A DNA stretch of 64,000 nt from Volvariella volvacea V23 (taxonomy: Eukaryota; Basidiomycota; Agaricomycetes; Agaricales; Pluteaceae): the NCBI GenBank assembly GCA_000349905.1, contig KB722753.1, positions 105,199 to 169,198 on the forward strand. The letters are read 5' to 3'. The position numbers and the translations under genes are program-made. Below, piece by piece: positions 12,999 through 25,110 of the stretch (position 1 is its first letter; every line of letters starts with the position of its first letter). The notes below the pieces were generated by a model, which was not told the DNA's origin, did not search any database, and saw nothing but the letters and a program-made list of their open reading frames with translations.

Positions 12999-15005
12999 AT
13001 GGAATATTTCGCTGCGAAACGTGCCCTCTTAAATCCCAAATTCGAGGGCTACAAGCTGAACCTTATTGCCCAAGAAGACGCGGTTGCAAGTTTTCGGCTG
13101 GAGCATCAGCCCAGTCAAGCGGCAATATCTGGGAGATCACTCTTCTCCTATGAGGAAGTGCAGAGCCGCATCACGCACAATCACCTCGCTGTGCGAGCAG
13201 AATATGCCATTGCTGCTTATGTTGACAAAGATGGCAGAGTTGTCGTCATAAATCTGACACAGGTGAGCACCTTCTTTAACATTCGAGAAGTCATTCTTAG
13301 TTGTGTGATGTAGTCGACGCCTACATTTCGGGTCGTGTTTGAAATCCCACAGCAGATTCATACCGATGGCTCTGACGCCATACACCGGGAGTATGCATCT
13401 GTGGCATTTGTCTCATCGACCACGCTAGCCGTCTCTGACGGTCATGGTGTACTTTACATCATACAAACGAATGCACCAAATCAACCAGCGGATTTGCTGG
13501 GAATCTATCGCCTGCCGAGTGGTGTCCCATTTCGCATTCACAACATCTCCGCCGTCTCTTCAGGTCATGTCGCAGTTCTCTCTTCTCGCCACTATGATAA
13601 CATTCCTGAATCAGAGCACAAGTCTAAACCCAAAGGCGTCAAGTTCAACATATGGGGTGTCAGCATTGACCCCTCTCAATCAGCCTTTACATCAGAACCT
13701 GGTATTTTAAATGTGCTCTGGCAGAGACGCGGTGAAGATGTACCCATCAACATCGTGTACTACCCTCAACTCGAGTCTTTCATTCTCATCGGTGGTTCCG
13801 TTTACGAAGAAGTAAATGCGCTCATTCCTAAACCTTACGAGCCTACACCTGACGAGATAGCCCCAATCCCCCGTCTCGACGAGAATCTCGACACAAAAAC
13901 AGCTGCTATCCTAAACCCACCTCCCTATTCCTGGACACAAACCGACGACTCCTTAACAGTCGCCTTCCCTCTTCCCTCAAATACACCCAAATCCAAAATC
14001 CGCGTATCCTTCACATCCACAGCCCTATCCCTTCAAGTCGATGTGCCCACTACATCCGTCCCAATCCCCAAATATACCCCAAAGTCGTTTTGGGACACCA
14101 TCCTCCCATCCACAAGTTACTGGACATGGGACAAAGAAGCCGAACACACATTCGGCCTCCTAACCCTCCATCTCGATAAGCAGAACATCGGCACCAAATG
14201 GCTTCACGTATTCTCCAAACCTGGCACTGCTCCTTCCTCAGAGCTGGCACCGGAGGATATCGAAGTGCCCGAAACCGTCGATCCGTCCGAACTGTGGAAG
14301 GTTCGTGAGTCGCTAGAGAAGTATACTGCCGCTTTAAGAGAAGGAGACGATGCGAGTGGGTTGGGGCTAGGGAGGGGCATGCCCAGTTTGGCAGAAGGCG
14401 AAATGGACGACGAAGTGGACGATTCCGTTGGGAGAAGGGCGTTTGTGAGTTGGGTTGATAACCGGGTGGGAGGAGGTGGAGCAGGAGCAGCAGAGCTGGG
14501 CAGAATTCCAGAATGGGCAAAAGCGAACATGACGATTCCCATTCAGGTGCTATCAACACCGCTACCTGGGACGATGGGGGAAGGAACTGCTCCGAGGGTG
14601 CCTTCGATCGTGGTCAAGAACGGCCTCGATGGGCTGGTGTTTCAATTAAAGGAAACAACGAAATCCGATTCGGGTGCGCAACCCCCTGTTTCCTGGACGC
14701 ATACATCCACCTATTCCGCCTTGGGCTTCGTGCTTGCTTCGAAGCGGGATACGAGGTTCACGCATCACACAGCCGGGGGTGTGTTCGCCTTTGAGAGTGG
14801 GAATCGAGATCGAGGTGGGAATGTGTACATTTACAGGCCGGCAGGTGTATCGGATAAGTGGGCCAAGCAATCCGTACTGAAGGTCAGCGAGCATGGTGGT
14901 AGCTTGCTGGGTGTCGGGGCAGTCCAGGTCCATGAAGGGGGGCAGCAAAAGACGCTCATCGTCTGTCTTTCTGAGCAGGAGTTGATCTTGCTTCGGGACT
15001 TGTAG
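12999..15005 (+). CDS. NudC domain-containing protein 1 (NUDCD1)-like, CS domain
   Basis: Two exons, 12999-13262 and 13314-15005, are joined by a 51-nt GTGAGC...GTAG intron and give 651 residues. The central part reads PPPYSWTQTDDSLTVAFPLP and then a run of beta-strand-like sequence, about residues 290-340. This is a CS domain (the p23/NudC fold that works with Hsp90). The flanking regions are rich in short beta strands and resemble the beta-propeller-like body of NUDCD1 (CML66), which in animals assists folding of WD40 proteins and RNA helicases. An acidic, glycine-rich loop follows at about residues 420-480. The start was chosen as the first ATG in the frame that splices into exon 2 (MEYFAAKRALLNPKFEGYKL). 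The gene is convergent with the PP2C gene, 436 bp away. Confidence 0.8.
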
Positions 15006-15441
15006 GGCTGCACTCGGTCTATCACTAGTTTTGAGCCCAACTGCACCATTTTTCGTCGTTAATGTATATACCGTCCGTACAGTAGCAAAAAAAAGACAAA
15101 GGGAGTAGGAGGGGACATGTATAAACGGTCAAAAAAGAGGAATTACTATATGCGTGTGGCAGGAGACAAAAGAGACATTGTGGGGATGCGGGATTAGACG
15201 ACGTCAACCGTCTATGTCAGCGGGATGTAGTTGTACAGGTGCTACACGGTAGAAAGGGATATCAACGACAACAACACCAATAGATAGGAAAGACAGGCCG
15301 AAAAAAAGAGAGCGAAGATCGAGAGAATGAACACGAGGAGGAGGAAGGAAGAAGAACGTCGAAAGCCTGGCATTACATGAACAAGAGCATTGAACATATT
15401 GGATATGCGGTTACCTGCATTTTGATGTACAACCCCCAGGC
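15006..15441. other. Convergent 3' intergenic region
   Basis: This lies between the stop codons of the NUDCD1-like gene (+) and the PP2C gene (-). It is purine-rich, with several A- and GA-rich runs (for example near 15085 and 15300), and has no open frame of note. It probably holds both 3' UTRs and terminators. Confidence 0.5.
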
Positions 15442-17572
15442 CTACGCTTTCAGAGGATCCTCGCTTGCGTCTAGAAAACCCTCAGCCTTTACAGCGGCGC
15501 TGGGGGCATCACCCCCCGGGAGGGAGTGGAGTTGTGGCACTGGTACCACTCGTGCGTCACCATTGACCAAAGTCCTTGGTGGTGGTGGAGCTTCGCCTTG
15601 CAATGGATAGGCTCCAATCAAGTTAGGCTCGTCATTGACGACCATAATGGTATGCGATTCACCATCAGAATCCGAGTCGCTGACTTCGTTCAGCTTCAAT
15701 CCGTTTGGTGTTGACGAAGAAGTGATACCGCCGAGGCCGAGGGTCTCGTGGAAATAGGAACGAACACTCATTTCTTCTTCTCCGCTCTCATCCTCGTCGC
15801 TGTCATCGTCCGAAGCAAACATGAGGTTTCCTGTGTCGCTCATGATTGACGAACCGGGTGAGAAGGATATCCCACCAGTGCTGCTCAGAACCCTAGCATA
15901 ACCACTAAGCCCAGCACCCCCGAGTAGCACAGCAGGGTGGAATTCTTCCTCCTGATTTCGTGCTCGGTCGCGTTCCTCGATAGCAGCCTTGCGATTCTTG
16001 AACGCGGCGATCCGATGTGGGGAATATAGCTGCGGCAGTGTTGTTGGTGTCTTGTACCCGTATTCGTTCTTCACTCTGTCCGTAATCCACTCGTACCACT
16101 GCTCTTTCGTGCGCCCATGTAGAAGTGCGACAATCAATACCGTCATGTTGTCGAATCCGATACCAGTGCCTGACGATGAATCAGGTGCCAGGCAGTGGTC
16201 ACACATCATTTCACAGATCTCCTGAAGCTCCTTCCCTTGCGAGACTTGATATCGAATGAAATCGACAACCTGCTGCGAGGTCAAGCAATCCCAGATACCT
16301 AGGAAAGGAGGGTGAATAAATAAACCGGGCACGGGCATCTGCAGTAGACATACCATCACACGCCAACACCAGGAATTCGTCATCGTCAGTAATTTCGTGG
16401 CAAGTGATGTCTGGATTGGCCGTGATTATCTGCTCCTCGGGCGATAGAGAGTAATTCTTTTTGAACTCAAAATCTCCCAGTGCACGCGACAAGGCAAGGT
16501 TACCTGATATAGCGCTGTGAGCTTAAAATCTAAAATCCGAAGGATATACACGATCACCCACCATTAACTCGTCCGAACTCCACATAACCGCCGGCCTGGA
16601 AAATCCGTCGCTTTTCAGCTGTGGAGAGTGTGGGGTTTGTGAAGGAGTAAGTCATAAAAGCGTGATAACTTACTTTCGCTCGTTGGCTTGTGGTCAAAAC
16701 TGAGGGCCTTATACTCGCCCTTCACCCCGATGACAGACCTCGAGTCACCAGCATTGGCCTGCGATAGGTCGGACGAACTGATTACAGGGTTGATGGAGAA
16801 GTACTTACGACATAAATTTTGTCAGAGGTCACCAGAGCGGCCACAGCCGTACATCCCGCTGGTTCCCTAGCATGTGCTATGGATGGAGATTTATGGTTGG
16901 GCATAAAGTGTAGAAGCAAAGACACGCACCTGCCAACAAGTCCTTGTCTGTGCCCAAGAATGCATTTTTCAATGCATCCTCGTACTTTCGCTCTTTATAT
17001 GCTTCTTCGCTCGTCAAGCGTTGGTGAACATGGGTCCCAGCATATTTCGCCACATTACTGCCTGCATCGGAACGTAAGCCGCAAGATAATAAGTAATCCA
17101 GACCGATGCATAAACACCCAAGATGGTACACGATGAAAGGGGAGTGGACAAAGGGCGATGCTAGTGATCATAGATGAGATACTTACCGCCGTGCCCATCA
17201 TACACCGCAAAGAAAGCGTTGGGGCTTGCTTCGTCGCCTCCCAAATCTAACACAGCTGCATGGGCATCCTCCATTGCTGATTGAGCCCCCCGATACACGA
17301 AATGCAGTAACGAGGAAAATTTTCAAGCAAGCATGGATGGGCGAACAAGCACACGGGGATGTGATCCATCAGCATTTGCAAGTGGAAGCAGTACTTGAGA
17401 TCAACATACAGATTCTCCAGCCTTGCATTTCGGAAACAGCATAGTAGAGTCGCTCATCTGCACCACTTTCCGAAGATTTCTGGGTTGCTGGTGACGCAAG
17501 TTAGGATGTCATTATCGTGTAGATTATCCACGGTCAGAAAGACACACCTGGAAATGAAAGTGTTTGGCCCTA
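15442..17572 (-). CDS. PP2C-type protein phosphatase, Ptc2/Ptc3-like (start codon disrupted)
   Basis: Nine exons on the minus strand: 17572-17548, 17487-17410, 17276-17187, 17061-16930, 16876-16809, 16758-16674, 16618-16562, 16503-16354 and 16298-15442, about 513 codons. PP2C motifs appear in order: [56 protein letters not shown] and GFDNMTV, with the metal-binding aspartates present. A long acidic tail follows from about residue 290. It is a Mg/Mn-dependent Ser/Thr phosphatase; Ptc2/3 act on stress MAP kinases and checkpoint kinases. Family members begin MGQTLS. Here GQTLSFP is encoded exactly, but the codon before it reads TAG and the local sequence is ATAGGGC instead of ATGGGC. An alternative ATG at 17633 stays in frame only if a weak GTGTCT donor is used. 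It may be an assembly error, a mutation or an altered start. Confidence 0.85.
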
Positions 17573-18120
17573 TAATACGACGAATGATGTTGAGATCTCG
17601 TGCGAGATTAGAGAGCGAACAGAGACGAACCATCTTAATTGGGTCTTGGAGGATGTGGTATTAATTGGGTAATTCGTAAAGAAGCGACCGGTTAACGCAA
17701 GGACGAGGTTAGGAAAGGGGCACAAAAGCAGGGATTTGATGGCAAATCGCTGGAGATATGGTACGGAGATGGGGAGGATGGCAAGGGGAGTAGAGGAAAG
17801 AGATTTTGATAATACTTGGGAGTCGTGTGGGCAGAGGGGGCTTGAATCAAAAAGCAGTCCAATCTGACTCTCGCCTGTTTGATCTTGTTTGTCCCTAAAA
17901 TCGCTCTCTTGATCTGCTCCACGAATTATTGTACATTGTAACCTAATCTAGTTTGCCACCAGGACGACTGTCAGTGCCCGTGCAACCGTGTCCATCTCAG
18001 TATCCAAGCCCGACAGCCCTCATGCTCGTCCTTTCACTGCCTGTTTACTAGCCTTCCTTACTGACTTTTCCCACCGTTTGTAGCCTTCCTTGGGCACATT
18101 TCTGTCATCGAAACCTCCGC
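17573..18120. other. Upstream region of the PP2C gene
   Basis: Probable promoter of the PP2C gene on the minus strand. It includes the possible alternative start ATG at 17633. The short open frames here have no recognisable product. Confidence 0.4.
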
Positions 18121-18534
18121 TCAACGTCCAACCCTAGAGCTGCTTAATAAAAATAAATAGGTGCCAGATTGTGTAGGGGTGCACAATACAAAGTGCGGAA
18201 CCACATCATCGGTGGTTTGAGAACGCCGCTTCGATAGGACCGCCTCGAATTGCTGGGTCAGGTATGCATCGAGCGTTACGCCACCAGGTATTTCTTCTCG
18301 TGTCATTCGTAGCCGGGCCGAGTCGAACTTCGTAATACAGATAAGTCTGACGCTAAAGCAAGGGAGGCTTCCTGCTCGCAGAGATGTGGTGGCCCCAAAT
18401 AACATGCGTGCACAGATGACTGAAGTCGTTGCTCCACCACCATGTTGCCTTGGAAGACACAAATCGCGATAAAGGTCTGCAAGGTATCTAGATGCATTTG
18501 AGGAGTCTTCCTCATTTGTCTTGGTGCTATGCAT
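18121..18534 (-). CDS. Hypothetical protein, 137 residues
   Basis: A single open frame running from an ATG at 18534 to a stop at 18121. I recognise no family. The first half is mixed polar sequence and the second half contains a charged stretch (TKFDSARLRMTREE) and a hydrophobic end. No signal peptide is obvious. It may be a real small gene, one exon of a larger gene, or a chance frame. Nothing in the flanks decides this. Confidence 0.25.
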   Translation of the reverse strand: MHSTKTNEEDSSNASRYLADLYRDLCLPRQHGGGATTSVICARMLFGATTSLRAGSLPCFSVRLICITKFDSARLRMTREEIPGGVTLDAYLTQQFEAVLSKRRSQTTDDVVPHFVLCTPTQSGTYLFLLSSSRVGR

Positions 18535-19819
18535 TGCTAATCCCTGTAACTATGTGGAGAAATTCAGGTGAGATCAAGTAATACACTAAAATGAATGCGC
18601 TATACTCAACGTGATTGAACCTGCTGTGTGATGTTAGACGGAGAGCAGCACCACAGCTTCAATTCATACTCTAAAAAATACGGAAAGGTCCATGCCGCGA
18701 TGGGGTAACCATCCTGTAATATGCAACAGCAGCAATTAGGTATATGAACCTTACATCCTCACTGCAGCTGTTGTACGGTGCAATACGCCTCCAAGTGCAC
18801 TCTAGCAGTAAGTAGCGTATATCCATAAAGACCATTCATACTCTTGCTCTGTAAGGCCAATTCGACTCGGCGTGCTCAAGAAACCAATTCTGCTGCGCAC
18901 AACCTCCATAGCTATGCGTGTGGTTCCTAGGTGAATATCTTAGGAGCAATGTAGACTTGTTCTGCGTCTCCAGCTACGATGTACATGTATCATGGCAGTC
19001 CAGAACTGGTGCTGGACGTCCCCAATCAACAAATCGTACAACAGGTGCTGCCCTCGGGACGCCACTAATAAATTCCTTGTAACACAAGTGACACCTGTAG
19101 CGTTGCCTCTTTCGGACTTTTGAGGTAGGTTGACAATATCCTGATCTTCACTTGACTATCTACTAGCGTCTGAGGTGCATCTTAGCCGTATGCTCGCTGC
19201 TTGTGAAAGGCTTCGATCGACAAGAACAGAGAGCAGCATCAAATGCATGCCATTTCTCCCTTCTGCTGGCATATAAAGTGATTTCAAAACCCGTGGGGTC
19301 TTCTCAACGCGATAATCCCAACTTCTAACACACCACCCCCACTTTTTCGCTCCACTCGAACATGACAGCTAGAAATTCCTTCAAGATCAACATCGTCTCC
19401 GATCTGAGAAAACTAGTCGCCGCACCCATACTCCGACTACCCCTCCTTCATCGCCAGCAGTAACTTTCCAATAGCTAGTTGAGCACGCAGAAGAGGATGC
19501 TAACTACATTGGGGGACAACGTTACTTACGTTGGCACCAAACAATCTACTTCTGTATCAACAGCCCGAAAACGCTCGATTTTATTTTGACGTATTATCTC
19601 AAACAAGGCGAGGTGTGCACAGTTATCATCCGCTTCCCGGAAGAATCCTAACACGTCTCCGTTATCTGGTGAATGTACAATACCTTCTCGTATTGTGAGT
19701 CGACGTCGGCAGAATGATGTGGACTCTATCGAACTTGAAGAGATTAAAGGTCTTGAACCCACCCAAATGGCGAGATTGCCCAACAGAAGGTCCAAATTAC
19801 AATTTACGTCCGGTCCCTA
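18535..19819. other. No gene supported
   Basis: Short frames only. A plausible start at about 19363 opens a 33-codon frame (MTARNSFKINIVSD...) that soon stops. The first residues resemble the start of DsbA-like oxidoreductases, but the CPWC active site that should follow is absent. An 89-codon minus-strand frame at 19526-19795 could be coding but matches nothing I know. Confidence 0.35.
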
Positions 19820-20482
19820 GTGGACCTTCTGATACGTACACAAAAGGATGGGAGATTTATATTTCAAGTTGAACTCCAGGCGGTTGATGAACAAGGAGGT
19901 GTCCTCTCTATCCATTTCAGCACCAATGAGCCTTGGTTCCGTTGTCTTTGCCGTGGCCACGATGGAGAGATATACCCAATTCTTCGACTTATTCTTCGTA
20001 TTAATAGGAGAATTACTTAGATGCGAAACAATTCCCTAATTATTTATGGAAGAAACTCTAGCCACAGAAGTGCACAGCGATGCACTGAGAAAGTCGAATA
20101 ACGAGCGACATGATCACTAGCTCAAAATTCTTTTCTTTTCCCAAGATCTAGCTTACGCTGTTATAACGATGGAGGAGGTCCTCCTCAACGGATCGATGAT
20201 GCTCAATTAGATTCTGACCAGGCAGTTTTCTTCTCAAACATGCACTTTGGTAAGGGTCTCCACTGTATCCTGGACATTCAGGAGCTTACTGGGCCAAAGC
20301 TTAGAGTATTCTTGCAGAATAAATTCCCCAGAGGCGGAGAAATATGTGCAGCGCACGACCTCTATCCAACCATCGTCAGATTTTTTGGACTCAAGAAGGC
20401 TTGGGACTCCATCGAGTTTGTGAAAGGTTATGCTACACTTGAGAAGGATTGGGATAAGAAACAGAGGGAATCAAGGCGTTAG
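19820..20482 (+). CDS. Possible multi-exon gene of unknown function (3' end)
   Basis: Two stretches look protein-like on the plus strand. One is at about 19820-20020 (ELQAVDEQGGVLSIHFSTNE). The other is a longer one ending at 20482. The second stays open upstream of its first ATG at 20240 back to about 20150 and ends in a lysine- and arginine-rich tail. Candidate acceptors exist near 20150. I could not join the two with confidence and recognise no family. It could be a real gene with small exons or a decayed one. Confidence 0.25.
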
Positions 20483-20559
20483 GCTTTCAACAATTGTGAA
20501 TTATCACTTCTGAGTTAGTTCCATGTATATGCTTTGCACTTGTGCTACAACAATAAGCT

Positions 20560-21545
20560 TTATATATTGAATCCAAGAATTACCAACGCGGTACGAACGC
20601 TGCTCCGGCTCTCCCAGCAATTCGTAGCTGAGAAACGCAGACCGCGTAGCGTGGCCATGCTTTCAGGAAATGTTTGAGCAATCCCAGTTGAGGTTAAACG
20701 TAGCTCCTCTAGATAAGGCCAAGCGTGGCTTATGTAGTCACAAAAAGTGTCGGTATTTAATTATGAATGGATTTATCTGTGATAAATCGACGCGGACAAG
20801 GCTCATAGTTTGCGGACGATCCAGAATGCCTAGGTCGAGCGGTTCGTAAGTACTCGGGTTGAAGATTCGGAAACTTGATATCTACGGTATGAATAATGTG
20901 CCAGGAGCAGCGGTATATTTCCCTACGATGGCATATTGAAGGTATACAGAATTGGCGTCTAGAACAGACACCAGGCACCGTCGCACGGAACACATAGGAA
21001 ATGCTCGTACGATGGGGTGGATCACACAGAAGGATCCATCTAGCCGTAGGTGTACCAGTAATTGGGAGCTATCCTTCGGAGTCGCATACACGTGAAAATA
21101 TTCCTGAGGAGCCTGAGGGTCGTGTCGAGACCAATAAATGAGTTCGAGGTGTTGCAAGTGTTGTATCCGAGAGAGCATTTGAATGCAGTCGAAAGGTGTG
21201 ATCCTACCATAGTGCGATGACAGCTCCCTAAGTTTGGGGTGTGCGGATAATGCCCCAAAACGTGGCGCATATTAGGCGGGCTGAAGTTCGGATCGTCATA
21301 ATATGTGATTGGAAGAGAAGGGAGGTGGGGTGCTTCGTCTTGAAGGATTGGCCATAGTGCTGAACAGGAGGCATATAATCCTTGAAACAGGAACGTTTCC
21401 ACTTCAAATCGACCTCGATGCGCAAGTCTGTGAGTGCAGGGGAACTAGTGGTTGCACATGAGCAACGTTGATTGAAGGGCAGTGCGTACCATAAAGTTTC
21501 CAAACGAGGTAGAATGTGACCCCCTAATGACAGTTCAGGCTCCAT
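20560..21545 (-). CDS. F-box/leucine-rich-repeat-like protein, structure unresolved or decayed
   Basis: Three minus-strand segments in different frames carry leucine-rich-repeat-like spacing: LPRLETLWYALPF (near 21500), HPKLRELSSHYG with LQHLELIYWSRHD (near 21230-21130), and WPYLEELRLTSTGI with LRGLRFSATNCW (near 20720-20620), ending at a TAA at 20560-20562. This pattern is typical of the large Agaricomycete F-box/LRR family, whose members choose substrates for SCF ubiquitin ligases. I found no clean set of introns joining the segments. The first frame is open upstream of its ATG at 21545 for at least another 20 codons, so another exon may lie upstream. Either several small introns or pseudogene frameshifts explain the changes of frame. 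Confidence 0.45.
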
Positions 21546-22143
21546 GGTATTTGATGCCGAAAGAGGCGGTCTGGATTGACATAGATATGGTGAATCCGCC
21601 TCAAGTATTTTTATATCTCGGTAGCAATGCAGTAATCATTAACACAGCATCCTAGGAGGCATTGCCGTTACTTTTCAGGACTTTATTTATTTCAACAGGA
21701 AGACTGACCTTCTTTGTTGGATCAAGCAGTTTTAGTAGGTGTGTTAGCAGCCGTGAATCATCTAACCGTTCCATAGAAGATCCAAAGCCGGGTGTGATAT
21801 CGCTCAATGAATCCCAGCTAGCGCAGCCAACGTCTCTCGATTCTCGTCCGAGTCATTGATTGCTATATGATGATTTGCCCGCGAATGATAGTAGAGTTGG
21901 ACAGCAAAGTCGTGGTTGCCCAACACTTGGGGCACAGGGGACCGTGTCACATATACCCAAGCAATCCCCAGCAACTTTTGGCTGGCACTAACAGCGCTAA
22001 CAAAACAACACCAAAGTGAGTCGTACTAAGAGCCGACTCGGAGCCCATCGTAGGGCACATTCAAAGTCATACACTGATATACAAAATAATGTACAGAATA
22101 GACGGAAACAAACAGCTCACGACGTAATTGATTCACTTGGTCG
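21546..22143. other. Spacer between the F-box-like gene and the sugar transporter
   Basis: The 3' flank of the transporter and the upstream region of the F-box-like gene. No supported gene; the short plus-strand frame at 21662-21859 has no recognisable content. Confidence 0.4.
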
Positions 22144-25110
22144 TTATGCGTCCCTGTCAGCTCGAGCCTGCTCCCTCGCTTGTCTGGAAAGCTCATCGCT
22201 ATATGCGCGGGGATTTGGTTGCTCAAACACTTCATTTATCTCCTCCAACGTAAGGTTCTTAGTTTCCACGACAAAGAAGTAGATCATCACTACTTCGAAA
22301 GCGTCCCAGATCAAGAAGATGATGTACACTATTAGATCAAAGCATCAGATATCGGACAATTACGCGTGGGGGAGGGATGATGGGCGTACCTTTCCATGTA
22401 ATTTTGTCGAGCGCAATTGGAAGCCTATATGGCACATGAGATAAGGCGCCTTTCTAGAGGAAGGTGCTGGAATTACGTGACTTACGCAAACGTATTAATT
22501 AGTGAAGAAGTCTGAGTGACAATGCCAAGGAAAGCGAGACCCTTTGCCCTTGCTTCATAACTCAGGACCTCAGCAGGATAAAGTGCTTGCCTAAACGACA
22601 CCACATTAACGCCAAGACCGTAGTTGAACGGAGGTAACTCACATCGGCGTCCATCCAAAAGAGAACACTACCATGAACAAGTAGACAAAGCTGATTCCCG
22701 CATTCGCGCGTACTGGGTTGCCTTCTGGATTGCTCAATAGACCAGTCACAATAGCTAGAATTGCCACAATGCTGCTCGTGGACAATAGCAGAATTCTCCT
22801 CCGACCAAATCTATCGATAATAGCCGAACCCTGTTACAATGAGGAGTTAGCGGACAACAGTGTCACTCGCGTGGATACGCACGGAGAGGGCTATGTTCCG
22901 GCACGACAGTTGCGGGTTAACTCCTTGTAGGAGGTTAGCAATGGTAATAGTAACACACCTCCGATGCTGGATGTCAACATTGAGTTATGAGTCTGCAGCA
23001 GACACCAGATCACCTACTATGAAGTCACACTATTCACGAAGTTCAGCGTAAGTTTTCGGTCCTGGGATGTGATCCCAGCGATTCCGAGTAGGACTGGAAG
23101 GAAGTAGGTAATGAGGCCATTGCCACTCAGTTGACCTGCCAATGAAAGAGAGAAATGCCATCAAAGGTCAGTCATCCGGTCTCTCCATAATTAGGGTGAA
23201 GATGTACTGACCAAATACACCTAGATCAGACAATAACATTGCGACGAACAACATGTGGCAACATGAGCTGTTTATTATCCCAGGACATGCGCATATACAC
23301 ACCAATAAGGATAACCATATAAGCCCGGTAACGATCCGCCCGTGTGGTGAAGAGAGGGCGGAAGTCCCACCATCTTTCTATTTGGAATGGCACGCAGACA
23401 CAATAGCAGGCACCGCAGTTCCCGATGAATGATGTGCTCTGCATTGAACATAGTGCACTTACTATCGCTTCCATCGATTTCAATCTTTTCCTCAATCTCC
23501 TCCATTTCCAGCTTGACAATCGGGGAGTTTATGTCACCTGTGTTGCTGTGCAAACGGGCAAGTATCCTTCGAGCTTGGTCCGCCTTGCCAACGCTGTACA
23601 GCCATCGAGGCCTGCATGTTCCGGTAAGTATGTATACAATAACGTACTGGCGTATATTAAGGGGATTTTACTTACGATTCAGGACATAAAAAGATGAATA
23701 GTACATTGATACCAGCTGGAACGGCCTGCCGTCGACAACGATTAGAGAATCAGGAATTCCGATGAGGCGGAAATCGGAAGCGTCGATAGGACGCTACGAA
23801 CTGCATCACAACTCACTTGGATATACAGCGGTAAACGCCAGGACATTTCACTAGCGAATTTCCCTGTAGCCACCATCATACCAGTTGCACTCATTTGCCC
23901 TACATAGTAGCTATTGTGGATGGAGGAATGAATAGATAGATTTACGCGGATAAATGTGGGAGGGGAACTGACAAGGAGTTTAGGAAGCCCATGTAAGCAC
24001 CGCGAGAATGAGCTGGCGCCATCTCGGCCAAGTATGATTTTGCAGATGCTCCAGCGCATGATGCACCAAGACCTGTTGGGGGATAGAGAGTTGTCGATGA
24101 ATTCAGATGATGCAAGATAGGAGTGACGCCGTGCTCTCGGAATCGCAACGAGGGAGCATGAACTTATGCGCGAGGGAGGACGTACCAGTAAGAAAGCGAC
24201 CTCCGAGGAACGTTCCTTTGGCCTTTGCGGTAGCTGTTATAACTGCTCCCACGCTGGTGCACGAGTGGTGCAATTCAGGAAGGAGCATCCGCCATTGTGA
24301 GTTTCAGCGGAGAAACAGATCCAAAAACATGCACATACATTAGAACGGCATTACCAAAGAACATCGAAAATCGACGACCAAATCTGTCGGGGAAATATGC
24401 TATAAAAATGCAGTCTGTCACAGGAGAAATGCATAGTGAGCAGAATACCCCACCTGCAGGAATAATACCACTATGGTAATAGACGTATTATTACCACCAC
24501 ATCAAATAACAAGAACGATCATCCTCACCATATGGAACCGCTACGAGGGCATTAGCGCATCATGTCATATAGCACTAAAGGAAGCCATACATTGTGAATA
24601 TGCCAAACACAATCCTTTATTTCGCAAGTGAATTGAGGTCGTGTAGCCATAAGCAAGAGTAACCCACGAAGTCCTGCTTCCGACGCCGGTCATATTAAAA
24701 TAATCTTGGTATTGCTTCATGGCATTGATACCTCCCATGACCTTCAGAAATTAGCAAATTCATTGTGAGAATATGAACTTTCCGAGGAGCATCAATATTT
24801 CTTTCACATACAGTACTATCAAAACCACTATCGCCAGAACAACAACACACGACCAACGTGATAAGATACATCTGCCCAGGCCTCGCGTTAAATATGATGC
24901 CTAGAACTAGTGATTACGGCTCACCTGGATGGCTCGTAAACTCCACCGACCTACGCCAGGATCAACCTCCAAGGCCGCCTTAAGCGCGGCTTGTCTCTCC
25001 AAAGGCGACTTGGGGGGCGACTTGCGAATAGGGACATCGATATGCGTAATTTCGGCCTCCGCCTTATCAAAGGAGGAATTGCTGTGCCTATCTGGATGTG
25101 ATCTGGCCAT
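22144..25110 (-). CDS. MFS hexose transporter (sugar porter family), 21 exons
   Basis: Exons: 25110-24925, 24871-24812, 24741-24668, 24614-24591, 24540-24529, 24470-24454, 24399-24339, 24253-24186, 24072-23973, 23910-23817, 23725-23676, 23611-23463, 23377-23303, 23220-23212, 23135-23018, 22966-22959, 22890-22883, 22830-22643, 22590-22486, 22424-22390, 22328-22144. They total 1626 nt and encode 541 residues, the usual length. Sugar-porter motifs are in order: GDSGFDSTVMGGINA, PDRFGRR, GGRFLTGLGAS, YLAEMAPAHSRG, PESPRWLYSVGK, GQLSGNGLITYF, GSAIIDRFGRRR, YPAEVLSYEARAKG and VVETKNLTLEEINEVFEQP. It should be a plasma-membrane 12-helix proton/sugar symporter or facilitator. Every junction is GT-AG and keeps frame. 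Exons 5, 6, 14, 16 and 17 are only 12, 17, 9, 8 and 8 nt; leaving one out either shifts the frame or removes conserved residues. The substrate is not predictable. Confidence 0.9.

Noticed and set aside
14050..14559. A 169-codon open frame on the minus strand
   Set aside because: It lies opposite the NUDCD1-like coding exon, which has clear homology; this frame has none.
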